Assembly: GCA_001792895.1 (NCBI GenBank)
Contig: MARA01000007.1
Coordinates: 372,001-436,000, forward strand
Reading direction: 5' to 3'
From: Lentinus brumalis
Lineage: Eukaryota; Basidiomycota; Agaricomycetes; Polyporales; Polyporaceae
Length of the DNA stretch: 64,000 nt
Below are positions 21,192 to 30,898 of this stretch, in pieces. Within the stretch, counting starts at the first letter, position 1. Every line of letters begins with the position of its first letter. A model generated the notes under the pieces. It was given only the letters and a program-made list of their open reading frames with translations, made no database searches and had not been told where the DNA came from. A program made the translations under genes and the position numbers.

Positions 21192-22498
21192 ATGTCTGAG
21201 CAGAAAGCCCTCGTACTCCCCACACCCACAGGAACCCACGAGGTCCGGTCCGTTCCTCGACCGACCCCTGCGTCTGGACAGGTCCTTGTCAAGGTCCTAG
21301 CCGCCGCGCTCAACCCTGCCGACTGGAAGTCGCAAGAGTGGAAGACTTGGCCCGAGTCCTACCCCATCGTCTTCGGCTTCGATGGAGCTGGCGAGGTGGA
21401 GGACGTTGCCGGCGATGTCTCGGACTTCAGCAAGGGCGATCGAGTGTGAGTGACTGGTCCAGCAGTTGTCTGTTATGTTCCTCACTCTGACGGTTGAGGG
21501 TGCTAGAATCTTTCAAGGCTGGCGCGACGAGGAAGCGCAGCTGTTCCATGGCACTTTTCAGCAGTACCTCGCGGTGCCCACCCATGTCGTCGCCAAGGTC
21601 TTTGTTCCCCTCTGCTTCACAGCAGGAGTCTTTTGTCTCATCCTCGAGTTCAAATAGATAACAGACGATATCTCGTTCGAGGAGGCATCTACTCTATTCA
21701 GCGGAATCGCCACGGTCGCGAATTCGTTGTACAGCCACAAGCCGGGGACCGAGTCTCTCAAGCTGTCTCCCCCATGGGAGGACGGCCGGGGCAAGTACGC
21801 CGGGAAGTCTATCCTTATCCTCGGTGGCGCGACACAAGTCGGTCTATTCGGTGCGTTGTGGCTGTGGCACGCTACTCAACGTCGTTCCTATACTGACGTC
21901 ACCCCGCTTGTGTCTAGCTATACAATTCGCGAAGCTCTCGGGATACAGCCCCATCATCGCGACCGCTTCTACGCATAACGCATCCCTTGTGAAGCTCTAC
22001 GGTGCCACCCACGTCGTCGACCGCAAGCTGTCTGAGGAGCGTACCGTTGCCGAGGTTCACACTATCGCGGGAGGGCCTGTCGACCTCGTGTACGACGCTG
22101 TCTCCGAAGACAGTACGCTGCACCTTGCCGCCGCCGCCGTCCGAGAAGGCGGCCAGGCCGTCGTCGTTCTCCCTGGCCAGGAGGAGCTCTCCAAGACGCT
22201 CTTTGACCCGAAGCATGTCGAGTGGGTCATCGCGCGCGGCTTCCAATCGTCGGAGCGGAACAAAGGCGCTCTCGCAGGGCTGTGGAAGAAACTCCCAGAG
22301 CTCCTCAAGGAAGGAGCATTGAAGGTACGTGCATCGCCGAACGCTGCGACTCGGACATGCTAACGGAGATCATGTACTTAGCCCACGAAGTATGAGCTGC
22401 TGGGAGGCTTAGAGGGTGTGCCTGGTGGCTTGGAGCGGTTGCGGCGCAACGAGGTCAGCGGTGTCAAGCTTGTCGTCCGCCCTCACGACACCAAGTAG
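21192..22498 (+). CDS. ToxD-like zinc-type medium-chain reductase, copy 1
   Basis: A medium-chain dehydrogenase/reductase of the quinone/enoyl-reductase kind, which reduces activated double bonds with NADPH. Members resemble ToxD and the trans-acting enoyl reductases of polyketide clusters. Start ATG 21192. N-terminal GroES-like part: LVKVLAAALNPADWK and FGFDGAGEVEDV; then FQGWRDEEAQLFHGTFQQYL; the Rossmann part has ILGGATQVGLF as the nucleotide loop, IQFAKLSGYSPII and IAGGPVDLVYDAV. Five or six exons with introns near 21446-21506, 21598-21660, 21851-21918 and 22325-22381. The last exon ends in VVRPHDTK and TAG 22496. It lacks the structural zinc-binding Cys cluster of alcohol dehydrogenases. 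No frame break found. Two paralogues follow in the same orientation. Confidence 0.88.
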
Positions 22499-22933
22499 TA
22501 GACGCATCTGTGTCTCAGTACCTTGGAGAACAGTGGAGACCTGTAGTAATCAGCACGATTGTCAGCCGTGACACGTCAGCGAGCCTCCTTAACACGTTTC
22601 GTGCGTGCATCGCATTTATTCGACCTTATGCCTTGGCATCCCGCTTACCATGTCCGGTCACGGAGCCTACCTTCAACCAACCGAACGCAACAATTGTTGA
22701 CAGTGGTAGTATGAGTTCACGCAAGGACATTGATTGCTAAGTACTGACTATTTCTTCATAGGCGCTTCAACATTGAACCTGTCGGGATCGGAGCCCGCCG
22801 ATCCGCTACTGCAGCGGCTTCGGTTCGCGATGCTCACAAACGGTGCCAAGCTGAGAGATTTGGGCGTGGTAACTGGCCGTATATAAGCAGATAGGGCAGT
22901 ACCAGTCATTCCGTACTCACCGCATCCTCGACA
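22499..22933. other. Spacer and promoter between reductase copies 1 and 2
   Basis: About 0.43 kb with no gene. It ends with a well-placed TATA box at 22880-22887. The palindromic motif seen near the other two copies is absent here. Confidence 0.6.
22880..22887 (+). promoter_or_regulatory. TATA box of reductase copy 2
   Basis: TATATAAG, 47 bases before the ATG at 22934; good fit to a core promoter, with CA-rich sequence before the start codon. Confidence 0.6.
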
Positions 22934-24222
22934 ATGCCTGCACAGCACAAGGCCCTCGTCACCGCTGCTCCGTTCACCCAGCCTGAACTGAAGGATGTCC
23001 CTACGCCGGAGCCTTCCTCTGGACAGCTTCTTGTGAAGGTCGTGTTCGCAGGTATAATGCCTGCTGACTGGAAGATCCCTACCTGGGGAATATGGGATGA
23101 CTCTTATCCTATGGTCCTCGGCTTCGACGGGGCTGGCTTTGTCGAAGACGTCGGTCCCGATGTTACCGGCTTCACCAAGGGAGACCGAGTGTGAGTCCAC
23201 CCCCTTGTACATCGCCGTGGAGTCTTCTCATGTGGACTATGGATAGCATTTTCCAAGGATGGCGTGACGAGCCAGGGCACGCGGTTCGTGGGACGTTTCA
23301 GCAGTACCTCGCCGTTCCGACGTATATCGTCTCGAAGGTATGAGTCCTCTGATTGAATCGCGATTGCCCATCTTGCTGACGAACATCTCAAGCTTCCGGA
23401 CAGAATTCCTTTCGAGGAAGGCGTGACGATATTCAGCCCCATGTCGACCGTGGCAAACTCGCTCTACAGCCACAAGCCTGGAACTGAGTCCCTCAAGCTG
23501 TCCCCGCCCTGGGAGGACGGACGTGGTAAGTACGCCGGCAGCTCGGCCTTCGTCAATGGTGGTGCAACTCAGGTCGGACAATTCGGTGAGTCGAGGGCAC
23601 ATCAACAACCGTCCAAATGTCTGACGAGTCCCTCCACTTAGCATTGCAATGGGCGAAGCTGTCTGGCTTCAGCCCCATCATCTCGACCGCGTCGCTCCAC
23701 AACATCGAGCTGCTCAAGTCTCAGGGAGCGACGCATGTCATCGACCGCAAGCTTCCTCACGACGCTATCGTCGAGCAGGTCAAGGCCATTGCGGGCGGCC
23801 TTGTGGACCTCTCCTATGACACCGTCGTTGAAGACGAGACGATCACCCTCTCAGCTGCGGCGGTCAGGCCGGGCGGTCAGCTAGTCGTCATACTTCCGGG
23901 GAAGGAGCAGCTCTTGCAGAAGCTGAGCGAGCCGAAGGAGGTGCAGTGGGTCATTGCGAGAGGCCTGCAATCGACGGAACAGAACAAGGGTGCCCTTTCG
24001 GGGCTCTTGCAGACGCTCCCGGATCTTATCAACGAGGGCGTGATCAAGGTTCGTTTGAGCTGTTTCTTTCCTGCAGATTTCCTTACTGATCAGCCCCCTA
24101 TGTAGCCGACGCCGCATGAGGTGTTGCCGGGAGGCTTGAGGGCCGTGCCCGCGGGCCTAGAGAGATTACGCAACAACCAGGTCAGCGGCCTTCGGTTGGT
24201 CGTGCGTCCTCAAGAGACGTAG
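22934..24222 (+). CDS. ToxD-like medium-chain reductase, copy 2
   Basis: Second of three tandem paralogues. ATG 22934 (MPAQHKALVTAAPF). Segments in order: VFAGIMPADWK, LGFDGAGFVEDVGPDV, IFQGWRDEPGHAVRGTFQQY, PFEEGVTIFSPMSTVANSLY, NGGATQVGQF (nucleotide loop) and IAGGLVDLSYDTV. Intron positions match copy 1, with introns near 23191-23246, 23338-23393, 23586-23640 and 24048-24105. Stop TAG 24220-24222 after VVRPQET. The third copy is visibly closer to this gene than to copy 1: GIMPADWK, VEDVGPDVTGF, STEQNKGALSGL and the shared HVIDRKL/HVLDRKL region. The frame is intact. Substrate unknown. Confidence 0.88.
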
Positions 24223-24339
24223 TAGAGCTCCATAGCGGCTAAAATCTTGTGCTTTACTCAATATCATTCCGGTACATGTCATGACTTGCAAGTTGTGACC
24301 GCCCTTGGCCTCCAGTCCTGGTATCCGTGGTCGCGCCTT

Positions 24340-24356
24340 CCGACTTCGGTATACAC
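24340..24356 (+). promoter_or_regulatory. Inverted-repeat motif CCGACTTCGG plus TATACAC, copy 2
   Basis: CCGA-NN-TCGG followed by TATACAC; related copies at 20855 and 24535. Confidence 0.4.
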
Positions 24357-24534
24357 GACCCTGCCCATATACCCCATGTGTGGGAGCTCTGTGTACGAGT
24401 TCAGAAGGTGCATCGCGGAAGTTCTGCGGCTGAACCGGATACTTGCTGTGGCTGAGCGCGTTAAGAGCTATCTCCTCCCGCTAGGATGTATCTATGCCTC
24501 ACACTCCGATTCAAGCCCGTGAATCGGCATCCTC

Positions 24535-24551
24535 CCGACCTCGGCATACAT
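24535..24551 (+). promoter_or_regulatory. Inverted-repeat motif CCGACCTCGG plus CATACAT, copy 3
   Basis: Same palindrome as at 20855 with CATACAT after it; about 210 bases upstream of the start of reductase copy 3. Confidence 0.4.
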
Positions 24552-24763
24552 GGTCCCTTTTACAAAGCAACGGAGAATCATTATTTCGTCAGTTCTGACT
24601 TCCTTTCCCGTGCTCGGAGAGGCTTCATATCGCAATGGTGACGGCATCTCAAGTGGAATCGCACTGGACGGGACGAAAGGGGAGGTCACCCGTGCGACTT
24701 GTATAGTACTTAATGAGCATGGCGGAGGAGGTCCCATACACCGGGCAACATCAACTGACCGCA

Positions 24764-26065
24764 ATGCCCTTACAGCACAAAGCCCTTGTAACCCCTGCCC
24801 CGTACACACCGCCAGAACTTCAGGATGTCCCGATGCCTCAGCCCGCCTCCGGACAAATCCTCGTGAAGAACCTAGTTGCGGGCATCATGCCCGCCGACTG
24901 GAAGGTTCCTGCCTGGGGAATGTGGGACGACTCTACCCCATGGTTCTTGATTTCGACGGCGCTGGCGTGGTCGAAGAGGTGGGCCCGGATGTTACCGGGT
25001 TTACCGAGGGAGATCGAGTGTAAGTCCTTCAGAGCCCACGCTAATGCGGAATCCGCTCACGCGAAAGTGCCCAGGATCTTCCAGGGGTGGCGCGACGAGC
25101 CAGGGCGCGCATTTCACGGGTCGTTTCAACAGTACGTCGCCGTTCCGACGTACATTGTGTCGAAGGTACAGCTGCATCAATTAGGGAAAATATGTTACTC
25201 ACCCAAGACTGTCACAAGCTCCCGGATACGTTATCCTTTGAAGAAAGCGTGACGATCTTCAGTCCGATGTCGACAGTCGCATTTTCGCTTTACAGCCACA
25301 AGCCCGGAACGGAGTCCCTCAGGATGTCACCGCCATGGGAGGACGGCCGCGGCAAATACGCTGACAAGTCTATCTTCATCTCTGGCGGTGCGACTCAGGT
25401 CGGACAGTTTGGTCAGTTCGACAAGCCTGCACGTAACCACCAATGCGCTCACACACACCTTACAGCGTTGCAGTGGGCGAGGCTCTCTGGGTTCGGCCCG
25501 ATCATCACCACTGCGTCGCTCCACAACACCAAGCTACTCAAGTCGCAGGGAGCGACGCATGTCCTTGACCGCAAGCTCCCTCAAGACACGATCGTCGAGC
25601 AAGTCAAGGCCATCGCGGGCGGCCTCGTCGACCTCTCGTACGACACCGTCGTCGAAGACGATACGATCGCACTCGCCACCGCCGCAGTCAAGCCTGGGGG
25701 CCAGCTCGTCGTCAGCATCCACGGGAAGGAGGAGCTTGTGACGAAGCTTACCAAGCCTAAGGGCATCCAGTGGATCATTGGACGAGGCTTGCAGTCGACG
25801 GAGCAGAATAAGGGCGCCCTGTCTGGGCTCTTGCCGAAACTCCCGGGGCTGATTGAGGAGGGCGTCATCAAGGTTCGTGACAATCCGCCTCAGCTTGACT
25901 CACTGGTAGTAGGAGCTAATTTAATCACTGTGTCCTACCGCTTAGCCAACTCCGCATGAGGTGTTGAAAGGTGGCTTGAGGGCGGTGCCTGCAGGCTTGG
26001 AGCGATTGCGAAACAACCAAGTCAGCGGCCTCAGACTGATCGTGCACCCTCACGAAACTCAGTAG
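24764..26065 (+). pseudogene. ToxD-like medium-chain reductase, copy 3, one frame break in exon 1
   Basis: Third tandem paralogue, with the same gene structure. Start ATG 24764 (MPLQHKALVTPAPY). Exon 1 reads normally through IMPADWKVPAWGMWDDS and then shifts: the expected YPMVLDFDGAG lies in the next frame, which fits loss of one T near 24933-24935 (TCTACCCC). Later exons are intact: QGWRDEPGRAFHGSFQQYV, SFEESVTIFSPMSTVAFSLY, SGGATQVGQF (nucleotide loop), HVLDRKLPQDTIVEQ, IAGGLVDLSYDTV, and the end at TAG 26063. Since only one base is missing and the other exons show normal constraint, this may be a functional gene with a sequencing error. If real, the product would stop early. Confidence 0.8.
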
Positions 26066-27406
26066 AATAATAAATTCCATTGCACCTACCAGCTTGTAAT
26101 AATCATCGAATATCTCCTCTAAAGTATGGAGCACTGATCGAGCATGTGTCGATGAGATGGAGTTCAGGCGGCCCTTCCGGGCCTCCGTCCAGGTGTCGTT
26201 TGTTCGGGCCAGTCGCACAATTCAGGCTCCGATACTCCAACAGAAATCAACGGAATCGCTTGTTATGCCTTCGAAGGTGCAAGGATCTGTGAGATAGAAC
26301 GAAAGCCGGTTTTCCAGCAGTATCGGTGATCATTCAGACTCACTATGTAAGTACGTAGTAAGTACTTCTGCGGCCGGAATATTGCTCAACGGGCGAAGCA
26401 CTCGAGATGATTTTCCTGGGTATATGTCGGTACTGGGACTCTGGAACGAGTGGCCGTTTTGAATGATTTGTACGTGGTAGCAGGAGAAGATGTGAGATGA
26501 GACGACCGCTAGTAAGTATCATAAATTGTCGGAGTGTGAATCGGATTAAAAGCATATATCGAGGCTTACTTATCCGTGGGATCTATTGCGCTTTCCGCGG
26601 CTCCGAGCGGCCTTGTTCTTTCACTACTAAAACTTTCGCTCAACCGTGACGTCTGGGTTGGACATGCATGATGTTTTGCAGGTCTCAGGCTTTACTTGCG
26701 TTGCTGGCTGCGCTCGTATGTCTCCAACACTTGAGGAAGGGACTCGGATGCTCGCCGCCCTCACTGAGACTGGAACCCTCTCTTCTGGACTAGTTCACAT
26801 CACCCTCAACCCTTTTATCGAGAATCAGTTCACACCGCATTGTGGCTGGTGACGCAGTCGCACACCAGATACACAGCAACCGCCTTGCAAGAGCTCTCAA
26901 GTTCCGGAAGCTGCGGGCTGGCGCTGAGCTGTCAACCAGCAGACCACATATCGGAGGTGGTCCATCTTAGGACCTCGTTGGGTCCTCCGGTTGTACTCGG
27001 ATCCTCTCGACACTAGTGCTAGTCAGCTTATTTGTGGATCTCGCCGCTGAAATGCCCGCAGTGACCGACAGCGGCCCGGCCCGCCCATCCCCGGGCCTGC
27101 GCATGAGTACAGTATACCGGAGTAGTTTCATGGACCGGTATGTGTTACGTTTCCTCATTGCAATTCAAGGCTCATCATTCCAACATGACAATGCTAGGCC
27201 GAATGTAAAACGGACGCTCGCACTGCTGTACTGTCACAACCAGCGCCCCGCGCGGCCGCTGCCACACGAACAATTGCGTCAGGAGCCTGTGGTCGACATC
27301 GGCTTTCCTGGCATGGTATGCTACCAGTATGGTACCCTGAACCAAAGTCTCATAAAAGCTCCTAGGGTATCGGCCTGCCGTCTCGCTTCCCACTTTGCAC
27401 GCAAAC
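26066..27406. other. Intergenic region, no gene recognised
   Basis: About 1.3 kb between reductase copy 3 and the first small paired gene. Small open frames have no domain or splice support. A TATA-like CATAAAAG at 27351-27358 serves the next gene (ATG 27407). Confidence 0.55.
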
Positions 27407-28040
27407 ATGTCTCAGGCCGTCCCCATCCTCCTCACTCTGGACACTTGGGTCCAACAGCACATCACGGCTGTCTACAGCGCCAAGACAGCCGATGACTTTG
27501 CTACTGCTTTCGACGCATTCATCTCGCAAGATGTCACAATCAAGGTCAACGGGAAGTCGATGTCGCGCGACCAGTACAAGGCGTTGATCATGGGCGAGAT
27601 CAAGAATGACGACGGTGCGACAGTCGCGTTCAACGGCACCGTCACTGTGCTCGATAACACGGAGTCCTTCCGTCCTACCGAGGTAAGTAGTCTCAAGCTC
27701 GGATGTTTAATTCTGAGACTGCTGTACTCACAGCTCCGACAGACTGGAACTGCGGGAGTCTTCTTCAAGGCAACCGTGCTCGGGAGGATCTTCACTCTTG
27801 GCCAGCGCCAGACCAGCACCGTGACTTCGTCTCTGAACGTCGTGTACGTTCCTATACTCTCCTTACTTCTACCGTGTGGAACCCGGTACTTACTGCAAAC
27901 TGATCAACAGCGTTACCACGGACCCGTCCGTGAAGGAGTTTGATAATCGTCGCGTCTCCGTCCTCGACGAAGTTCTCACTGATGTCGAGAACCCGATCAC
28001 CTTCCCGCCACCTCCCACGCAATCAGCCACCACAGCTTGA
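27407..28040 (+). CDS. Small protein of unknown function, copy 1 of a tandem pair
   Basis: Three exons: 27407 to about 27681, about 27742-27841, and about 27911-28040. Donors GTAAGT and GTACGT, stop TGA 28038. The product is about 165 residues with no signal peptide or membrane segment. The N-terminus reads WVQQHITAVYSAKTADDF and VTIKVNGKSMSRDQYKALI, then TGTAGVFFKATVLGRIF and VTSSLNVV, with a Pro-rich end. The helix-then-strands pattern and length suggest an NTF2-like (SnoaL-type) cone fold, but this is inference from pattern only. The neighbour at 29825 is a clear paralogue with introns at the same places, so the pair arose by local duplication. Function unknown; I do not recognise a named family. 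Confidence 0.75.
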
Positions 28041-29824
28041 ATTGCGGCTCACAGATCATAGCGCACACAATCCTGTAACAGAATATTAATCTCATGTTCT
28101 CCTGTTAACATTGTTTGACTTCTTGCCAATATTTGGTCAGACGGAGGTACTTTCATTGACTGATACATCTTACCGACAGTGCATTTGGTCCACACTCGAC
28201 GGTGTCGATATGTCATATGGTATGTGGTCGCCGCCGCCCCCGCGGCGGCACCGCAGTTGTGGTTTGGCCGCCGTGACTAAGCATGTTGTGTCACGAATTA
28301 CCTTCAAAGTGACGTGTCACTAAACTCCGCGGCGCAACTTAAGGTTACTGCAGCCCAGCGACCTTTGACCTACCTGTTAGCAACCCTGCTTCAAAATGCG
28401 ACCGTCTAGAGCTCAGTAGTCCCGTAGTAAGCCCAGTACCACACAAAACCACCTTGAGTAAGTACAGCGTGGTTTTGCACGCGACATACGAAGCTTCATG
28501 TCGGTACGTATGAAAGACAGGGCTTCGTAGAAGCGGTGACTTAAGGTTTAACCGATACGACCACTGGCAGTGCATGGGCGCAGTCACGTCCTGACATACC
28601 CGTCAAGAGCGAGCGAGGCGCATTCAGGGCGAACTCCAGCCGCTGCGTCCTTGTCTAATTCCTGGCAGATCGTCGCTTCCGAGTCGGAGGCCAACAGTTC
28701 CGAGAACTAGGCCTTCACCGTGGCGTACTAACGGGCGATACTGCGCCTATCTAGCGCATTGTTGCCCGCTCCCCGTGGGACCGTCACTGTGCGTCCATCT
28801 CTACATTGACCTGTTACGTCTGGCATTAAACCCACTCATCAGTACTTCCCCAAATCTCTTGGGAATCTTGCGCATCTTGGGTGATTTGAGCGCCTGCCAT
28901 ATCTCGGCACCCCCTCAACGGTTTCCGTTGAAACTTGGTACGTATGTGCGCATGGAGGCCCCGTGTTGGCTTTCAAAAGTGGGGGACCAACGGGTGAGAA
29001 CTGACCGAGAGCGAAAGCGAACGGCCATGCCTATATCTGGGTACACAGCCACCATCTTGGGTGGTCTTGGGCGGGCCTGAAATTGTTCCTCCCGCACTCA
29101 ATTCACATCCACCTGGGCTGAAACTCTAAAGTATTGCTCGTTGCACTATCAGAATTGGTCTCACCAAGTTTCAGCCAAATCGGACGACATTTTTCTTCCT
29201 GCAAGATCACCCAAGACGCACAAGACAGCTAAGATATTCCTGGAAGTACTGATGCTGACGACCTACGGTGCCCCAGGAAGACTTATACGATTTCCTCCGG
29301 TACCAGCGGAGGTCGGAGCCCATATCCGAGCGTCCCGAGCCGCAGCCTGGAGGAGAACCTTCACCATGGCAGAGGACATCCGACGGCCGGTGCTGCAGTC
29401 CCGCCGTCCGGCTACCCCGCTCAGCGGATGTCATGATACCGACCGGGACTGGTGCGCTCCGCTTTGAAAGCGCTCTCTGGCCCGCCCGCCACCCGGAGCC
29501 GTTTCATGAACGGATACGTGTGCAGGCCAGCGCTCTCCGGCTCATGGTCAGCACCCTTGCAATGTATCACAGCCAGAGATAGCTCACCACAACTTACGCC
29601 AGTGTACAGGCTGTTCTGGACATATGACCGGGCAGCTGAAGGAATGGCCTCCGCTTGAGCGGCCTCGGACCATCGCATCGACAGGCTCAGCTTGTCTCGG
29701 GCGACAGCGCACGGACACATATAAGAGGGTCATATCATCTCGTCTTAGCCTCATCAGTAAACCAACAGCTCGCCTTTGCAAACCCACTCTTCCTCTTCCC
29801 TCGCATTACCCGCAAATCGCAGTC
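28041..29824. other. Intergenic region between the paired small genes
   Basis: About 1.8 kb with no recognised gene. It has a near-palindrome AGTGACGTGTCACT at about 28309-28322, and a TATA-like ATATAAGAG near 29719-29727, about 105 bases before the next start codon. A GC-rich CCGCCGCCCCCGCGGCGG hairpin-prone stretch lies near 28231-28251. Confidence 0.5.
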
Positions 29825-30435
29825 ATGTCCGAGCCCATTATTCTCCTCCTCCCCGACTGGGTCCAGCAACACATCACCACCCTCTACAGCGCGAAGACCG
29901 GTGACGACTTCAACACGGCCTTCGACTCCTTCATCTCTCACCATGTCTCGATCAAGGTCAACGGGAAGTCCATGTCCCGGGACCAGTACAAGCATTTGAT
30001 CATGGGTGAGATCAAGAACGACGTCAGCGCGGACGTGTCCTTCAGCGGAGTCGTCTCCGTCCCTGATGTGACCAAGGACCGCCCCGCCGTCGTGGTAAGT
30101 GCAATGACAGGAGGGGCTCCTAGCAATCATGCGGCTGACGTGTCTCGCAGACTGGAACGGTCGGTCTCTTCTTCAAAGCTACCGTCTTCGGAAAGCTCTT
30201 CGTGCTCGGACACCACACCTCGAGCACCGTCACCTCCTCGCTGAACGTCGTGTATGTTTCCTTCGCTCGTTATTAACGTTGGCTCCCAGTTGACGACTCG
30301 GATGGTTCATACAGCGTTTCCCATGACACTGCTGTGAAGGGGATCGACAACCGCCGTGTCACCGTTCTGGACGAGGTCCTCACGGATGTGCAGAACCCTG
30401 CCCTCCCCACTCAGCAGCCCCCGACTACCGCCTAA
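29825..30435 (+). CDS. Small protein of unknown function, copy 2 of a tandem pair
   Basis: Paralogue of the gene at 27407 with the same three-exon structure. Start ATG 29825, stop TAA 30433. Shared segments are WVQQHITTLYSAKTGDDF, VSIKVNGKSMSRDQYKHLI, GEIKND, TGTVGLFFKATVFGKLF, VTSSLNVV, and DNRRVTVLDEVLTDVQNP near the end. Introns start at about 30093 (GTAAGT) and 30251 (GTATGT). The conserved Ser-Met-Ser-Arg-Asp-Gln-Tyr string and the exact intron positions show that both copies are under coding constraint. No frame break. Role unknown; an NTF2-like fold is a guess from length and pattern. Confidence 0.75.
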
Positions 30436-30898
30436 ACACACCGGAGAACAGCTGATCCATGTACAGTAGCACCTGCTTGAGTGTGATATCACCGCTTCTT
30501 TGTGTATGTAAGTCTTCCCATCCTGTTCGAATGTCTGCGCAGTCGTCCATGTGGCTGCCGGACAATCCATGCACGCGAGTGTTGGCATGCAAGACATCAT
30601 ATCATCATCACGATGGGTACAAGCGTCGCAGGGAATCGATAGCTAGAAAGCTGAAGTACTGAAAACTAGAGCGGGCATGGGAGCGGGGCTATAAGTACAG
30701 CAACCGGGAGGAAGAGGGTTTGAGGGGACAGATGGGTGTGCAAGTACTGTACACGGCGTCGAGGGTAACGTACTGAAGCGTGAAAGTGTTCGTGCGATCA
30801 TGCGATCATCGACCGGGGGACGTGATTAGGGGTCGTAGCAGGAGGACGTGGAATCGTGAGCGACATGACAATGAAGTCGAAGTTGACTTGAAGGGAGA
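30436..30898. other. Convergent 3' region
   Basis: About 0.46 kb between the 3' ends of the small gene (plus strand) and the terpene synthase (minus strand). No gene or repeat seen. Confidence 0.55.

Larger units (their letters stand above)
24223..24763. other. Spacer between reductase copies 2 and 3
   Basis: About 0.54 kb with no gene. It carries two copies of the palindromic motif, at 24340 and 24535, which is the only clear structure seen. A weak TATA-like TATAGTACTTAA lies near 24702. Confidence 0.6.
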
